Positions 13,701-25,700 of a DNA stretch of 64,000 bases are shown here, one piece after another. Each line of letters starts with the position of its first letter. Within the stretch, counting starts at the first letter, position 1. The stretch spans positions 11,197,821-11,261,820 of the forward strand of contig CM035160.1 of the NCBI GenBank assembly GCA_020205615.1, in the 5' to 3' direction. The stretch is from Panax quinquefolius (Eukaryota > Streptophyta > Magnoliopsida > Apiales > Araliaceae). The position numbers and the translations under genes are program-made. The notes beneath the pieces are model-generated. The model made no database searches, was not told where the DNA came from, and saw nothing but the letters and a program-made list of their open reading frames with translations.

Positions 13701-16700
13701 TGTGTTGATGGAACAGGATAGAACATTATCTCCTGTCTGAAAATGGGTTTGATTTGCTTCACCTTTGAGAATTTCTACCAATTCTTTTATTCATCAAAGC
13801 TCATCCTAATTATTTGATTAAATTAATAACAAATGTTTTTTTCCGTTTTGTTTTAGAACTCGCACCATTTTCATTAATTGGACTTTAGTACCGATACTTA
13901 TATTTCTCCTGCATTAAGATCCTCTTCTTGCATTTCTGGAGTGCTCAGCTTCTTAAACTAAGTTGAAAACAAGGGTTGTTTTTTTGTTTGTATTAAAGAA
14001 GAGTTTTAAACCTTGTATTAATTTCTAGTGACAGCAGAAGCAAAAGGTCAGTTAAATTTTTATATACAAATATCCAATTTTGGAGGTTTTTTTTGCATAA
14101 ATTTAGTCATACTAAAATTACTTTAACTGATTAAAGTTAATGGAAATATAGGAAATTTCTGAGTCATTTTTGAAGGTACTTGATGCGCTTTGAATGTTGG
14201 TCTGCAGGAGCTTATGCATTTAATCAATCAGAACCATGGTGGTTCTGAATTACATGAATTGCAAGTTTACCATTTTAGTATCTTTATGAAACTCAGGTAC
14301 GCTATGAATTGGAAGTTTACCATTTTAGTATCTTTATGAAACTGAGGTACGCTATGTTTTCTCAAGGTACCAATTTAAAATTTTAACATAGTTAAGAGTG
14401 ACAATATTATCTGCTTCAGTGTGAATCTTGCATCTTATACTTCCACTGAAATGCCATTTCTCATCACCAAATTATACTCCTTCCATTTAAAATTTCCAGA
14501 TTTTAAGGATCTATATTTTAGTTCTTCCATATTTACCCCTAATTGAGTGTTTAGTTTAGTAGCCATGACATGATAAATAATTATCGTTTTTTTTTCTAAA
14601 TCATTTTTGTTACAGCTTGTCTGCATCAATCATGATATCTAAATCTTTGAACCCTTTCAAAAATGAAACTTATCAATTGTTGTTAGGAATGTTCAGCTGA
14701 GAATTATACTTACAAACAATCTTTGGCCTGTATTTTGTTTCAGGCAGCAAGTTAATCATTTTGTAACCACATTGCAGCAATATGTTCAGTCACAGCTATC
14801 CCATGTGTCTTGGTGCAAATTCGTACACTCTCTTAAGCATGAGGTTTGTGGCAACATGTATATTGCTTTCTTTTAGTTTTAATTATTCAAGTTGCAAGTT
14901 TAATTTTTATTTTTCTGTATAACAGGCTTATAATAGCATTTCTGTTTCTATAATCTTTGCTCTCTCTCTCTCTCTCCCCTATTATTGTCTTCTAATTTTA
15001 TCTAGATATTTTTGTTAATTTATAAAAGGACGTAGAAAATTAAGCAATATATGGAGAGAGAGGAAGAAAATGAGGCTGATAGCCCTATGGCTGTTCCACA
15101 TGTTCTAGGAATTTCAACAAATAGAGAAGGGTGGTTCTCCAAAGATATAGCATCAAAGTAGGCAATTATCTGTTGTGTTTTTTGCTAGTTCAGAAGGATG
15201 TTGTGAATACCTTTCACATGCCTGTTTTTTTTTTTGGGTGGGGGGATGAATCTCTCTCTGGATATATCCTATAGGAGAGACTTGATATGATTTGAGAGAA
15301 GTATTTTCACGGCGGGAACCCCTTGGCTGTAGTAGTCAAACCGATAAATCCGGGGCATTCCTAAGGCAAAGCACTTTGCATGTCTTTCTTTAAGCCTGTG
15401 AGTAAACGTGACACTAGTCCCGAGGATTGGCAAGTACCCTACAGGAGGGAAGCTCTTGTGGCAAGATGTCTTGGTATCTTGAAGAAGTTAGTTTATAGTA
15501 GTTTTAATTGTTTGTACTGAAATCTATAATTTTGTGTTGATTTTAAATTTTAGGATTTCACAAATTGACCCAAAAAGAGAGTCAAATTGAGGATTATATG
15601 ATTTAGATTCTAATCACCTGAAGGTTGAATAACATTGCTAGCATAAAACATCATTTTCAACTATTTCTTGGTTATTGTAAGAAATGAACTCTCTTTGGTA
15701 ATTTTTCAGATTGTTAGTTACAAAATTTATACACAAAGGTTAGCCTAATTCTAGAGTAAAACAAGGAACCAGGGCGTAAAACAAGGAAACTAATTAGTCA
15801 ACATTTTAGGAGAAATAAAAGGAAACATGTTTTCCAATACTCCCCCTCAAGTTGGTGAATAAATGTTTTTCATTCTCAACTTGGACACAAAACTCTGAAA
15901 TATTGAGCTACTTAACCCCTTAGTAAGTACATCCGCAAGTTGGCCATGTGTAGACACATAAGGGGTACCTTGATGAAGTATCTGTCAATTTCGATGTGCT
16001 TCATGCGATAATGTTGTACCGGGTTGTGAGCTATACTAATTGCAAACTTATTGTCACAATAGTCTCATTGGGCCATCCCACTTGATTTTCAAGTTTTCTA
16101 AGATGATCTTCAACTAAAGTAGTTCACACACACCTTGAGCCATTGCTCGAAATTCTGCTTCTGCACTAGACGGTGCTACCACATGTTTCTTGCTCTTCCA
16201 TGTCACAAGATTACCGTCAAGAAATGTATAATATCCTGTTGTTAACCTCCTGTCATCCTGTCAACTATTGACCCAACATAATCAGCATTCGTATATGCCT
16301 CGAGCACCAAACCTTCATTTCTTTTGAACAGAACACTCTTTTTCGGTGTCCCTTTGAGATATTGTAACACTCGGTGTGCTGCTTGCAGATGAACTTCCTT
16401 TGGGCTATGCGTGAATGAACTAATCATACTGCGTATGCTATATGTCCTATTAGTGTATGAGAGCGAGAAAATGAGTTTTCCTACCAAAGCACCGATATAT
16501 TTCTTTATTTATTGGCGTCTTCTTCCTTTGCCATTCCAAGTATAAGATTTTGGTCTATTGGACTACTTGCTGTTTTGCATGTTGTCTTGTCTGTTTCTTT
16601 AAGGAGATCCATAACATAATTCTGTTGGGAGATAAAAATGCCCTGCCTAGAGTGGGCCACCTTGATCCCAAGAAAATATTTAAGCTTTTCTAATGCTTTG

Positions 16701-19700
16701 ATCTCAAACTTCTTAGCCAAACACTGACTTAGAAGTTATCTCTCATTATCATCATTCCCCGTCATTATTGTGTCATCAACATACACTAATAGTGTTGTGA
16801 CTCCTGAAGGTGAGTGTTTAATGTACGTGTGATCCCTTAGCTTTGTTTATACCCCACGGTAATTATAACTCTCGCAAATCTGCCAAACCAGCCCGTGGTG
16901 ATTGCTTAAGTCCATACAAGGCTTTCTTCAATTTACAAACAGTATGAACACCTAAGTTATTTCCATAACCCGGTGGGACCTCCATATAAATTTCTTCTTC
17001 TAGTTATCCGTGCAAAAATGCATTCTTGACATCAAATTGTTGCAACTCCCAACCATAATTAGCTGCTAATGACATTAGGATTCTAACAATATTCATCTTT
17101 GCAACCGGAACAAAAGTCTCTAGTTAGTCAATCCTATAGGTCAAGATAGCCCTTGGCTACCAACCTTGCCTTGTATCTCTCTATTGACCCATCTGCTCTA
17201 TATTTCACTGTATAGACCCATTTACACCCTACGGGTTTCTTTCCGTTAGGCAACTTCACTAATTCCCTCGTTTTATTCTTCTCCAATGCTTTCATTTCTA
17301 CATTCATGGCTTGTCTTCATTTTTCATTGGTTAAAGCCTCGGATAAGGTGGTAGGGATAGTAATGGTGTTTAAGTTAACAAGGAAGGCTCTATGTGATGG
17401 TGAAAAATGTTTAAAGAAAAGAAAGTGTGCAAAATGATATAAATGTCGTTTTGTGCACTCTCTAGTTCTTTTCCTAATAGCAATGGAAAGATCCTGGTCA
17501 TTATTGTCTGCATGGGATTCAATTTCAGCTTGTAATGAAGAATTAGAAATTGTTACCTCATTTTTTCAGGATCTGGGTTTGGATTCTTGGACTTGCAGGG
17601 ACAATCGTCTTTTTCCTCGAATACACCTTGCCTTTGTCAAATCTCACATTCTCAAGGACAGAGTTGGGAGTGTCTGAAATTTTTGGCACGGGTTCAGACA
17701 CTAGATTTGGCATGGACTCAAACATTGGCTCAAACACAAGACTCAAATAACTAGAAACTAGTTTAGGAAGTGACGGCAGATCGAACAAGAAATCCCGGTC
17801 CTTATCTTCAAGTATCAATTCTCCCAGAAGATAAGGTGAGGTGAAGTAAGGTGTTTGTTCATTGAAAGTAACATCCACGGAGACATAAAATTTCTTCGAT
17901 GGAGGGTGACAACACTTATACCCTTTTTGAGTGGAGGAATAACCCACAAATACGCATTTTAACGCCCTTGGGTCTAGTTTCCCTCTATTTTGACTATGAA
18001 CATGGACAAATGATACGCACTCAAATATCTTAGGGACAAGATTATTTGTGGTCTGTATATTTGGATAGAATGTTGAGAGGATGTCCATTAGACTCTTGAA
18101 TCCTAAGACTCTGGAAGGCAAACGATTTATAAGATGAGTGGTTGTAAGAACTGCTTCTCCCCAAAAAGATTTAGGCACATTTCTTTGGAGTAAGAAGGCT
18201 CGGGTCGACTGAAGGAGATGACTTCGTTTTGTTGTGAAGTATTGACACAGGATGACTAGTGTACTATTCCTTCCTTTTGAAAATAAGGAGTTAGTACTTG
18301 ATTGAAATAATCCGTTGCATTATTTGACATCCTTTTGATAGCGACCCCAAATTCGTTCTTAATCATGGAACAAAAATTTGGGAGAACAATACTGACCTCA
18401 AATTTATGTTCAAGTAAGAAAAGCCAAGTAACACAAGTACAATCATCAATGAATGATACAAACCATCTTACCCTAGAAACATTAGGAATAGTAGATGGAC
18501 CCCAAATATCACTGTGAATGAGATAAAAGGGAAGAGAGCTTCTTTTATCACTACTTTGAAAAGGTACATGTTTGTGTTTGAACAGAATTTTAATGACTCT
18601 TAAATGACGGATGTCCAAGTCGGCGGTGGTGAAGCCAAACTTTTTCTTCATTGGATGAATAAAGTTCTGAAACAAAAGAAGAAGGTAATTTGCCCTTGGT
18701 GATATTTTACTAGCTCGATGCTTCTAGGTAATAGAGCCCATCCCGTTCTCTAACATGTCCAATCATCTTCCAAGAATTCGGGTATTGAAATACACAATAA
18801 TTATGATGAAAGATCACACTGCAACCTTAAATCTTGAGTAAGCTTTTGTATGGAGACAAGGTTTGTGGATAATCTGGGGACATGAAGGACACTTTTTAAA
18901 GTCAATGATGGGCCTATTTTACATCTCCTACACCTGCTACTGTGGATATTTTCCCACTGCTTGGTCAGGGTAAGTATGTGGAAAAGTCATTTGGTGAGTA
19001 GGTCATATGATCGGTAGCTCCTAAATCCTTGATCCAGGAGCAGACCAAGACATTAAATCCAACAGAGGATGGAGACTTACCTTAATACGCCAATGAACAA
19101 GTACCTGAAGGTTTGTCAAGTTTGCCAATTAGAGATCTCACCCTCTCGACCTCTTCTTGGTTGAGACTGCCCGACTCCTTTGGTGTTGCTTCATTTTGTT
19201 GTGCCATTGTGACATGCGTCTGACCATTGTACCTTGGTGATTTTCCACGAAGCTTCCAACATCGCTCACAAGTATGTCGCTTCATCTTACAAAAAGTGCA
19301 GCACAAACTGTCACGATAATCAGTATTTGATTGTTCAGGTTTCTTATCCTCAAAAAATGGTGCTTTTTTCATGTTTGTGGCTGAATTATTTCCCCCACTA
19401 ACTACCATAGCTGAGCTGTCCATGCTTTGTGGTTCAAAGCATAAGTCCTCTTCTGCTTTCCTGACCTCAAACCAGCGCTACTACTTCATTAAAGCACGGA
19501 ACCTCTTGCTTGCCAAGAATCTGGACTCTCACTTGATCAAATTCTGGATTAAGACTAACAAGAATATCATAGACTCTATCTTACTCAATGAAATTCTTTA
19601 GGACAGCAGCATCTTCAGGACATCAAGTTCTTGCGACAAGGCTTTCAATTGATTGGTATATTCGGTAACTGTTTTACTGTCTTGTTTAGCAACCATCGTT

Positions 19701-22700
19701 TTCACCTTCACCTCATGTACTTGAGCCGCATCTCTTGCCTTCAATTATGTCTGTTGTATTGCATCCCAAATATCCTTAGCAGTAGCCAAGAACATACAAG
19801 TGTCACTAATCTCAAGAACCATTGAGTTTCACAACCATGCCATAATCATCGAATCTTCTTCATCCCATGCTTCAAACTTAGGATCTCCCGATTTTGGCCT
19901 CGTACCCATAACTTATGACTCAACTTTCACTTTCCTTTATGGTACGAACGAGCTGGGACCATTTGAGATAGTTTTTTCCATTCAATCTATAGACAGCCTG
20001 GATAAATTCTCCAGGCTGTTGGGATCGAACTACCTCCTCTGATTGTGCTGTAGCGGTTGTCTCCGTCGAGGATGTTCCTATAACTTCTGACATCATTCAC
20101 AAGTCACAAATTATTGATAATCACTAATAGAATTGCTAAGCTGCTTTGATTCCAAAAAAGGGGGTTTGGTTTATGCAAAGCTACTTTGATTCTCATAATA
20201 AAATACTGCAGAATCACATAATTGGAAAACTGCAGAAAATTGAACAAAGGAATGGAAAAATCTGTTTAGAATATTCTGTTAGAATAAGGAGCTTTGATAA
20301 CATGTAAGAAATGAACTCAATTTTTAAGATTGTAAGTTACAGAATTTATACACTTAGGTTAACCTAATTCTAGGAGTAAAACAAGGAAACTAATTAGTCA
20401 ACATTTTAGGAGAAATAAAAGGAAACACGTTTTTCAACAGTTATTTTTCAGTCTGCTCTAGGCTAGTCTGATGTAGGACAAGGTGAGAAAAAGGAACAAG
20501 GGTACCTATATCCGCAGATAATCGGTAAAGAAACACACACAAACGCACACAGTTTTAATCTCAAATCAATTCATTCAATAATCTAAAAATAATATTACCA
20601 TGCTTAAATAGAAAACCCAATACTTGGGGACCAAGTAAAAATCCTAATTTAGAAAGGAAACAATCTTCTAACTAAAATGTACTATTATAATAAACTCTCC
20701 TAATTGAAATCTACTACTACAATTAAAACTCTTCTAATGAAAATCTACTACTAGGATATCCTATTAAGTAATTTCATTAATAACTCAACATTTATCTTTA
20801 AATAACAATACAAAATTAATAATAAACTTCTTGATTTTCTTCTTTCGTACCACATCATTCTACTCACAATTTTCGGGAATAACAATTACATAATATAGAA
20901 ATTTAAAGTAGTTTAGGACTCAAATGTATCAACCGGAAAGAGAAAATCAACACAGTTGACCTCAACTTTATCTTGTTGTTTTTCATTTTTTGGGTTAAAC
21001 TTAACTTCAATTTCCCCACTACAAGCCATCTCTGAAAGTTGTTCAACACACTTAACTTCCGCTTCATGTTTCTCACAAGCATTAATGTGTGAGAGTACTT
21101 GCTCTTTTTTATCCTCACTAATTTCATATTTGTTGTTGATACGTTTTAATATTGTGAGATATTCATCGTCTTGTAAAAATTTACTTTGTGAGTTTCCTCT
21201 TGTGAACACGTTTTAGTTGAACAAATACGATTAGGATGAACATTTTTTTGTGCTTGAACAATATATGGACGAACATAACATGTAATTATGTACTCGAATG
21301 TGCCTTTAAATTTGCAAGACTTGTTTCAGAAAGTGCAAGTTCATCGCATAATTTTCAATACTTGACACGAGACCTTGTAAATTGCTCGTATATGACAAAA
21401 GTTCGATGCTCAAGTTGCTTTATCTTAACCCAAAGAAAGTCTTTATTGTTAAACCTGGATGACAGTGTATATATGTAGAGGGGTTTAATTGAAAAGTTTA
21501 GAAACTTTGCGGGTTAAATTGAAAAATTCAAAAACTTTGGAGGCTAAATTGAATATTTCAGAAACTTCAGGGGTTGAATCGAAAGTTTTAGAAACTTTGG
21601 GGGATGAGTTGAGAATTTCAGAAACTAGGGGTACTAAAATGTAATTTTGCAGCAGAATTATTATACCATAATTACTGTAGCGGCAGAACTGTAGCATCAG
21701 CGCTTTATCAGTTTTTTTTTTCTCCAGATAGATAGAGACTGTGGTGACGACGATTCCTGCTGAAATTGTTGTCGATTCTCTAGCGAATTTCAACAATTTG
21801 ATGGAGGCCAAGAACACTAGGGTAGGAAGGAATTGGGATAAATCAAAAGATATCAGAAAATTTGGCTTTGATACCATTATAATGTAGGACAAGGTAGGAA
21901 GAAGGAATAAAGGTACCTATCTCCACGTAAAGAAACACACATAAAAACACAACTTTAATCTCAAATTAATTCATTCAATAATCTAAAAATAATGAAGTAT
22001 TATTATACTGGAATAGAAAACCCAATACTTGGGGACCAAGTACAAACTCTAATTTAGAAAAGAAACAATTTGCTAACTAAAATCTACTACTATAATAAAC
22101 TCTCCTAATTGAAATCTACTACTACAATTAAAACTCTCCTAATGAAAAACTACGACTATAATTAAAACTTCTAGGATATCCTACTAAGTAAATTCATTTA
22201 TAACTCAACATTTATCTCTAAATAACCATACAAAATTAATAATAAACTTCTTGAATTTCTTTTTCCGTACAACATCATAGTCCATCTACAAAGCTAAAGA
22301 AACTATAGTGAGTCATTGTTTCTCATCATTAATTTAGGTTTATCAATCTTATTCGCGTTGATCTGTTAACCTCACTTAAACCCAATTCATCAGAATATTA
22401 ATAAGCCATGTGGGCCTATGGTTGTGATAATTTCTATCATAATTATTCGCGTCCATTTCAAGTTGAATTTCCATGTAGCACTTATGATGTCTGAGTTGTT
22501 CATGCTCTGATTGTTGTGTTCCTGTCTGTCTTTTTGTCTTAGTTCCTGTTTTATCTTTGGTTATGTAGGTCAAAGATATGGTGGATCTTGAGTTTGCGCA
22601 TATGTCCTATCTAACTGATTCACTTCACATGTAAGTTTACGTCTTTTCTTTGTTAATTCTTGTGCTTGTGTTCTCTATCTCTTTTTTTCTCCCTTACACA

Positions 22701-25700
22701 CACATCCATCTTTCTGATATCATTGCAGCACTTGACTAGTTGTAACAATAGGTAGATACCAGTATATAGGTTAAACTACCTTCTATGGAGTATGGAGCTA
22801 AACTAGGATGTAAAGAAGGCCAACAACATAGTAAATATGAGAAGTACTTCTACTTGGACATATACAATTCAAATAAAGATGAATATCCTTTTGATAAATC
22901 TAAGAATCTTCTAAATAAGATTAAGCTGAATGTCCATGCCAACATTATCAAATAGGTAGATTATTAATTATTTCATTACTTTGAGCAACATTATTTCTAT
23001 AAATCGATCCAAGATATTATTAGACCTTTAATATATGTACTAGATATCCTTGAATTATTAGATCTTTAAGGCACTGGGGCATACTCAAGTTTGCTACACT
23101 TAGTTTCTCTAACTGAGAAGTACTAGATATCCTGGAAGAAAATTATGAGAAGGAAATAATGTAGGACTAACTGAGAAGTTATTTGCACAAGACCTTTTTT
23201 CTTTTCCATTTTTTATTGTTTGTTGGACTTCTTATCCACGTCGACTATCTTTCTCATCTTTCTATTACAATTTTTCTACGATCTATAAAATGTGAAATGA
23301 GATTATATTTGGACTTCTAAAACCAATTCTCTATTATATCAATTGTTGATTACAAAATTATAGTGTTCAACTGAAATTTTAAATAAAGACTGAGATTGGT
23401 TCAATAACTATATCTACATCGATCAATATCTATGCAAATCTTGTGCTGAGACTTTCTGACATCTATAAACTTTGCAGTATCAATACTTTCTGTAAAAATA
23501 ACTGAAAATTATTTCATCCCTATTCCTCATGAGCAAAAAGGTGATCAAAGCAAAGGAAATTAAGTTATCAAAAAGAAAAGTGTCTACTAATGTTCTATTT
23601 CAGCATTGAAAAGTTTATGCAAAGGTCTTGCTTAGAGGTATTATTTGTAGCAATACCACGGTGATAAGGAGCCATATATTTGAATTTGAATAATAAAAAA
23701 GAGAATGGTTGAACAAAAATAAATTCTTGATATATGGTCGACCAGAAAGTATGTTGTAGGAAGTTGGACAATCAGTAATGCAAAAGTTATCCTTTATATA
23801 GCATAATTGAGATTTTTAATTCTATGTGTTTATTTATTGTCATTGCTATAACTTACCTAATATGCTTTTCAACCTTCTTGTTGAAACTTGAATAAATTTT
23901 GTGTGGTCTTCCTAGCTCACCCCCTTTATGTTAGTTTCCTCGTCTTTTAAGTACTGTTGATAGAAATAATGAAACATTGTACTCGCATATTTGATCATCA
24001 GTTAATAATGTATATTGTCTCTGCAGATGTTTCTTGTCTAATGAAACACAGGGTATAGCTAGCATCATCCAAAACATTTTGCAGTGTGCACTAGATTTCA
24101 GATCTTGTCTGATTGGAAGCACTTGGGAAACTGGACTAGATGAAGGAGATTCATCGAGTAAAGTTTCTAGGATCAACATCTCCCAGGTAAATTTCACATG
24201 TTACTATTCATTTTGTGATGCATCCAACACGGTTGATTTCTGTGGGCATTAAAATCATTAGACTCGTTCTCTTCCCCCCTCCCCCCCCCCCCTCCCCTCC
24301 CCTCCCCTCCCCTCCCAAAAAAAAAAAAAAAAGTAAATAATTTATTAAATTACTTTATTGTTGACTTAGATTTGAATCTAACAAGTTTTATATAATTACA
24401 ACCTCTAATATGTCAATCTAGCCGTAACATTGACATGGATAAACCCAATTTAATGTTGACCAGATGCCATGTTTTTTTGTAAGTGTGTAGTGCCACCTCA
24501 TTGGTGTACTTTGTTTATTAAGTTTAGAAATTAATCATTTTTGTTGTTAAAAATAATTTGTTTTTGGTTTACCAATTCGGTAGCACTTTTGTTGCTCTTG
24601 AACAGATTGGCCTTGAGCATAGCTCAAAATCGAAAAAGTACTTTGATACTAAATGCTAAATTTGTGTATCAACAACCAAGATCAATCGAGAGTCGTTAGA
24701 CTTACTTGTGTTGGAAATCGAATTTTCAGGCTTGAAGGGTAAGACTGAGCAAAAAACGGATAAAACTGAATTACCGAACCGAACCGAATTTTTTTAACCG
24801 AATTTTTTCGGTTATTCGGGTATTTTTTGAAATTCGGTTATATCCGATTTTATTTCTGATTTTCGGGTTCGGGTTTGGTTTTTAATTTTTGGTTATTCGG
24901 TTAACCGAATTAACAAATTAGAAAAAAAATAAAACTTAAAAAATAAAACAGTAATCTGATCTATTCTATGTCTGTCTAACAGTCTCTCAAAACCCAAATC
25001 TCTCATCTCTCATCTCGCCTCTCTCATCTGATATCTCTCATCACTACTCAAAACCCAAATCCATCGTTCATCTCTCAGATCTCAACATCCTCAACCCTCA
25101 TCTCTCAGATCTCGATCTCGATATCATCTCTCAGATCTCGATCTCGATCTCGGTACATCCACTAGAAAACATTGATCTGTTGGCCCAGATGTGTTGAAGC
25201 GGTGTGTGCGGAAACCAAGTCACCTGTCTTCTTCAGCTCCATTGGATTCTCTTCTTTCTCTTTGCTTCACAAATCTCAGTTTTTTTGTTTTTTTCCATGC
25301 GTGGTCCTTGTTTTTTTCTCTCGTTTTTGATTTTTTTTAAATTTTGTTTTGCTTAATTTGGTACTTCTTTTTATGACAAAGAATGCAATCCCATAGTTAT
25401 CTCTCTGCAATCCCGTGATAGATTTGCTCTTAAATTCTCAATAACAAAATTTTAGCCAAACAATCCCTAATCTTGGTGGCATTATCTTTATACACCTCTT
25501 CCTATTCCTCTGTTTTTTCCTGCACTTGTTCAACGGTTCCTGTTCTCTATAGATTGAGCAACTTTGAGAACTATGTTAGATGTTTGATAAAAGAGACGTT
25601 CCGAAGTCAAATTCTTTCATTTCGGTTATTTACTGAATAACCGAATTATAAATTCGGTTATTCGGTAATTCGGTTATCAGCTCATTCGGGTAACAATTTG

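Larger units (their letters stand above)
15676..20439 (-). mobile_element. Ty1-copia LTR retrotransposon, decayed, antisense in GCP6 intron
   Basis: Flanked by a perfect 5-base target duplication GTTAT (15671-15675 and 20440-20444). Short LTRs lie at 15676-15839 and 20303-20439, each beginning TGTAAGAAATGAACTC as read on the plus strand. In element orientation a tRNA-Met-type primer site (TGTTATCAAAGC) follows the 5' LTR near 20300, and a purine tract (TTGAGGGGGAG) precedes the 3' LTR at about 15840. Order on the minus strand is gag, protease, integrase, reverse transcriptase, RNase H, which is diagnostic of copia. By eye the LTRs differ at about nine of some 136 aligned positions, plus an 8-base gap and a 20-base tandem insert in the left LTR, so the insertion is not recent. 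Confidence 0.93.
20469..22277 (-). mobile_element. Non-autonomous LTR retrotransposon (LARD/TRIM-like)
   Basis: Two long direct repeats (20469-20857 and 21880-22277) with TGATGT...ACATCA ends flank about 1.0 kb. A 5-base target duplication TAGTC sits at 20464-20468 and 22278-22282. A TGGTATCAAAGCC primer site directly inside the right LTR sets the orientation as minus. The internal region has only short unassignable frames (about 100 residues at 20913-21209, rich in Lys and Glu) and no polymerase or integrase motif, so it would depend on an autonomous partner. It lies 24 bases from the copia element's right target duplication. Confidence 0.88.

Noticed and set aside
13533..13781. Possible membrane protein gene on the minus strand
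   Set aside because: It is a plastid atpI fragment without a proper start or the remaining domains.
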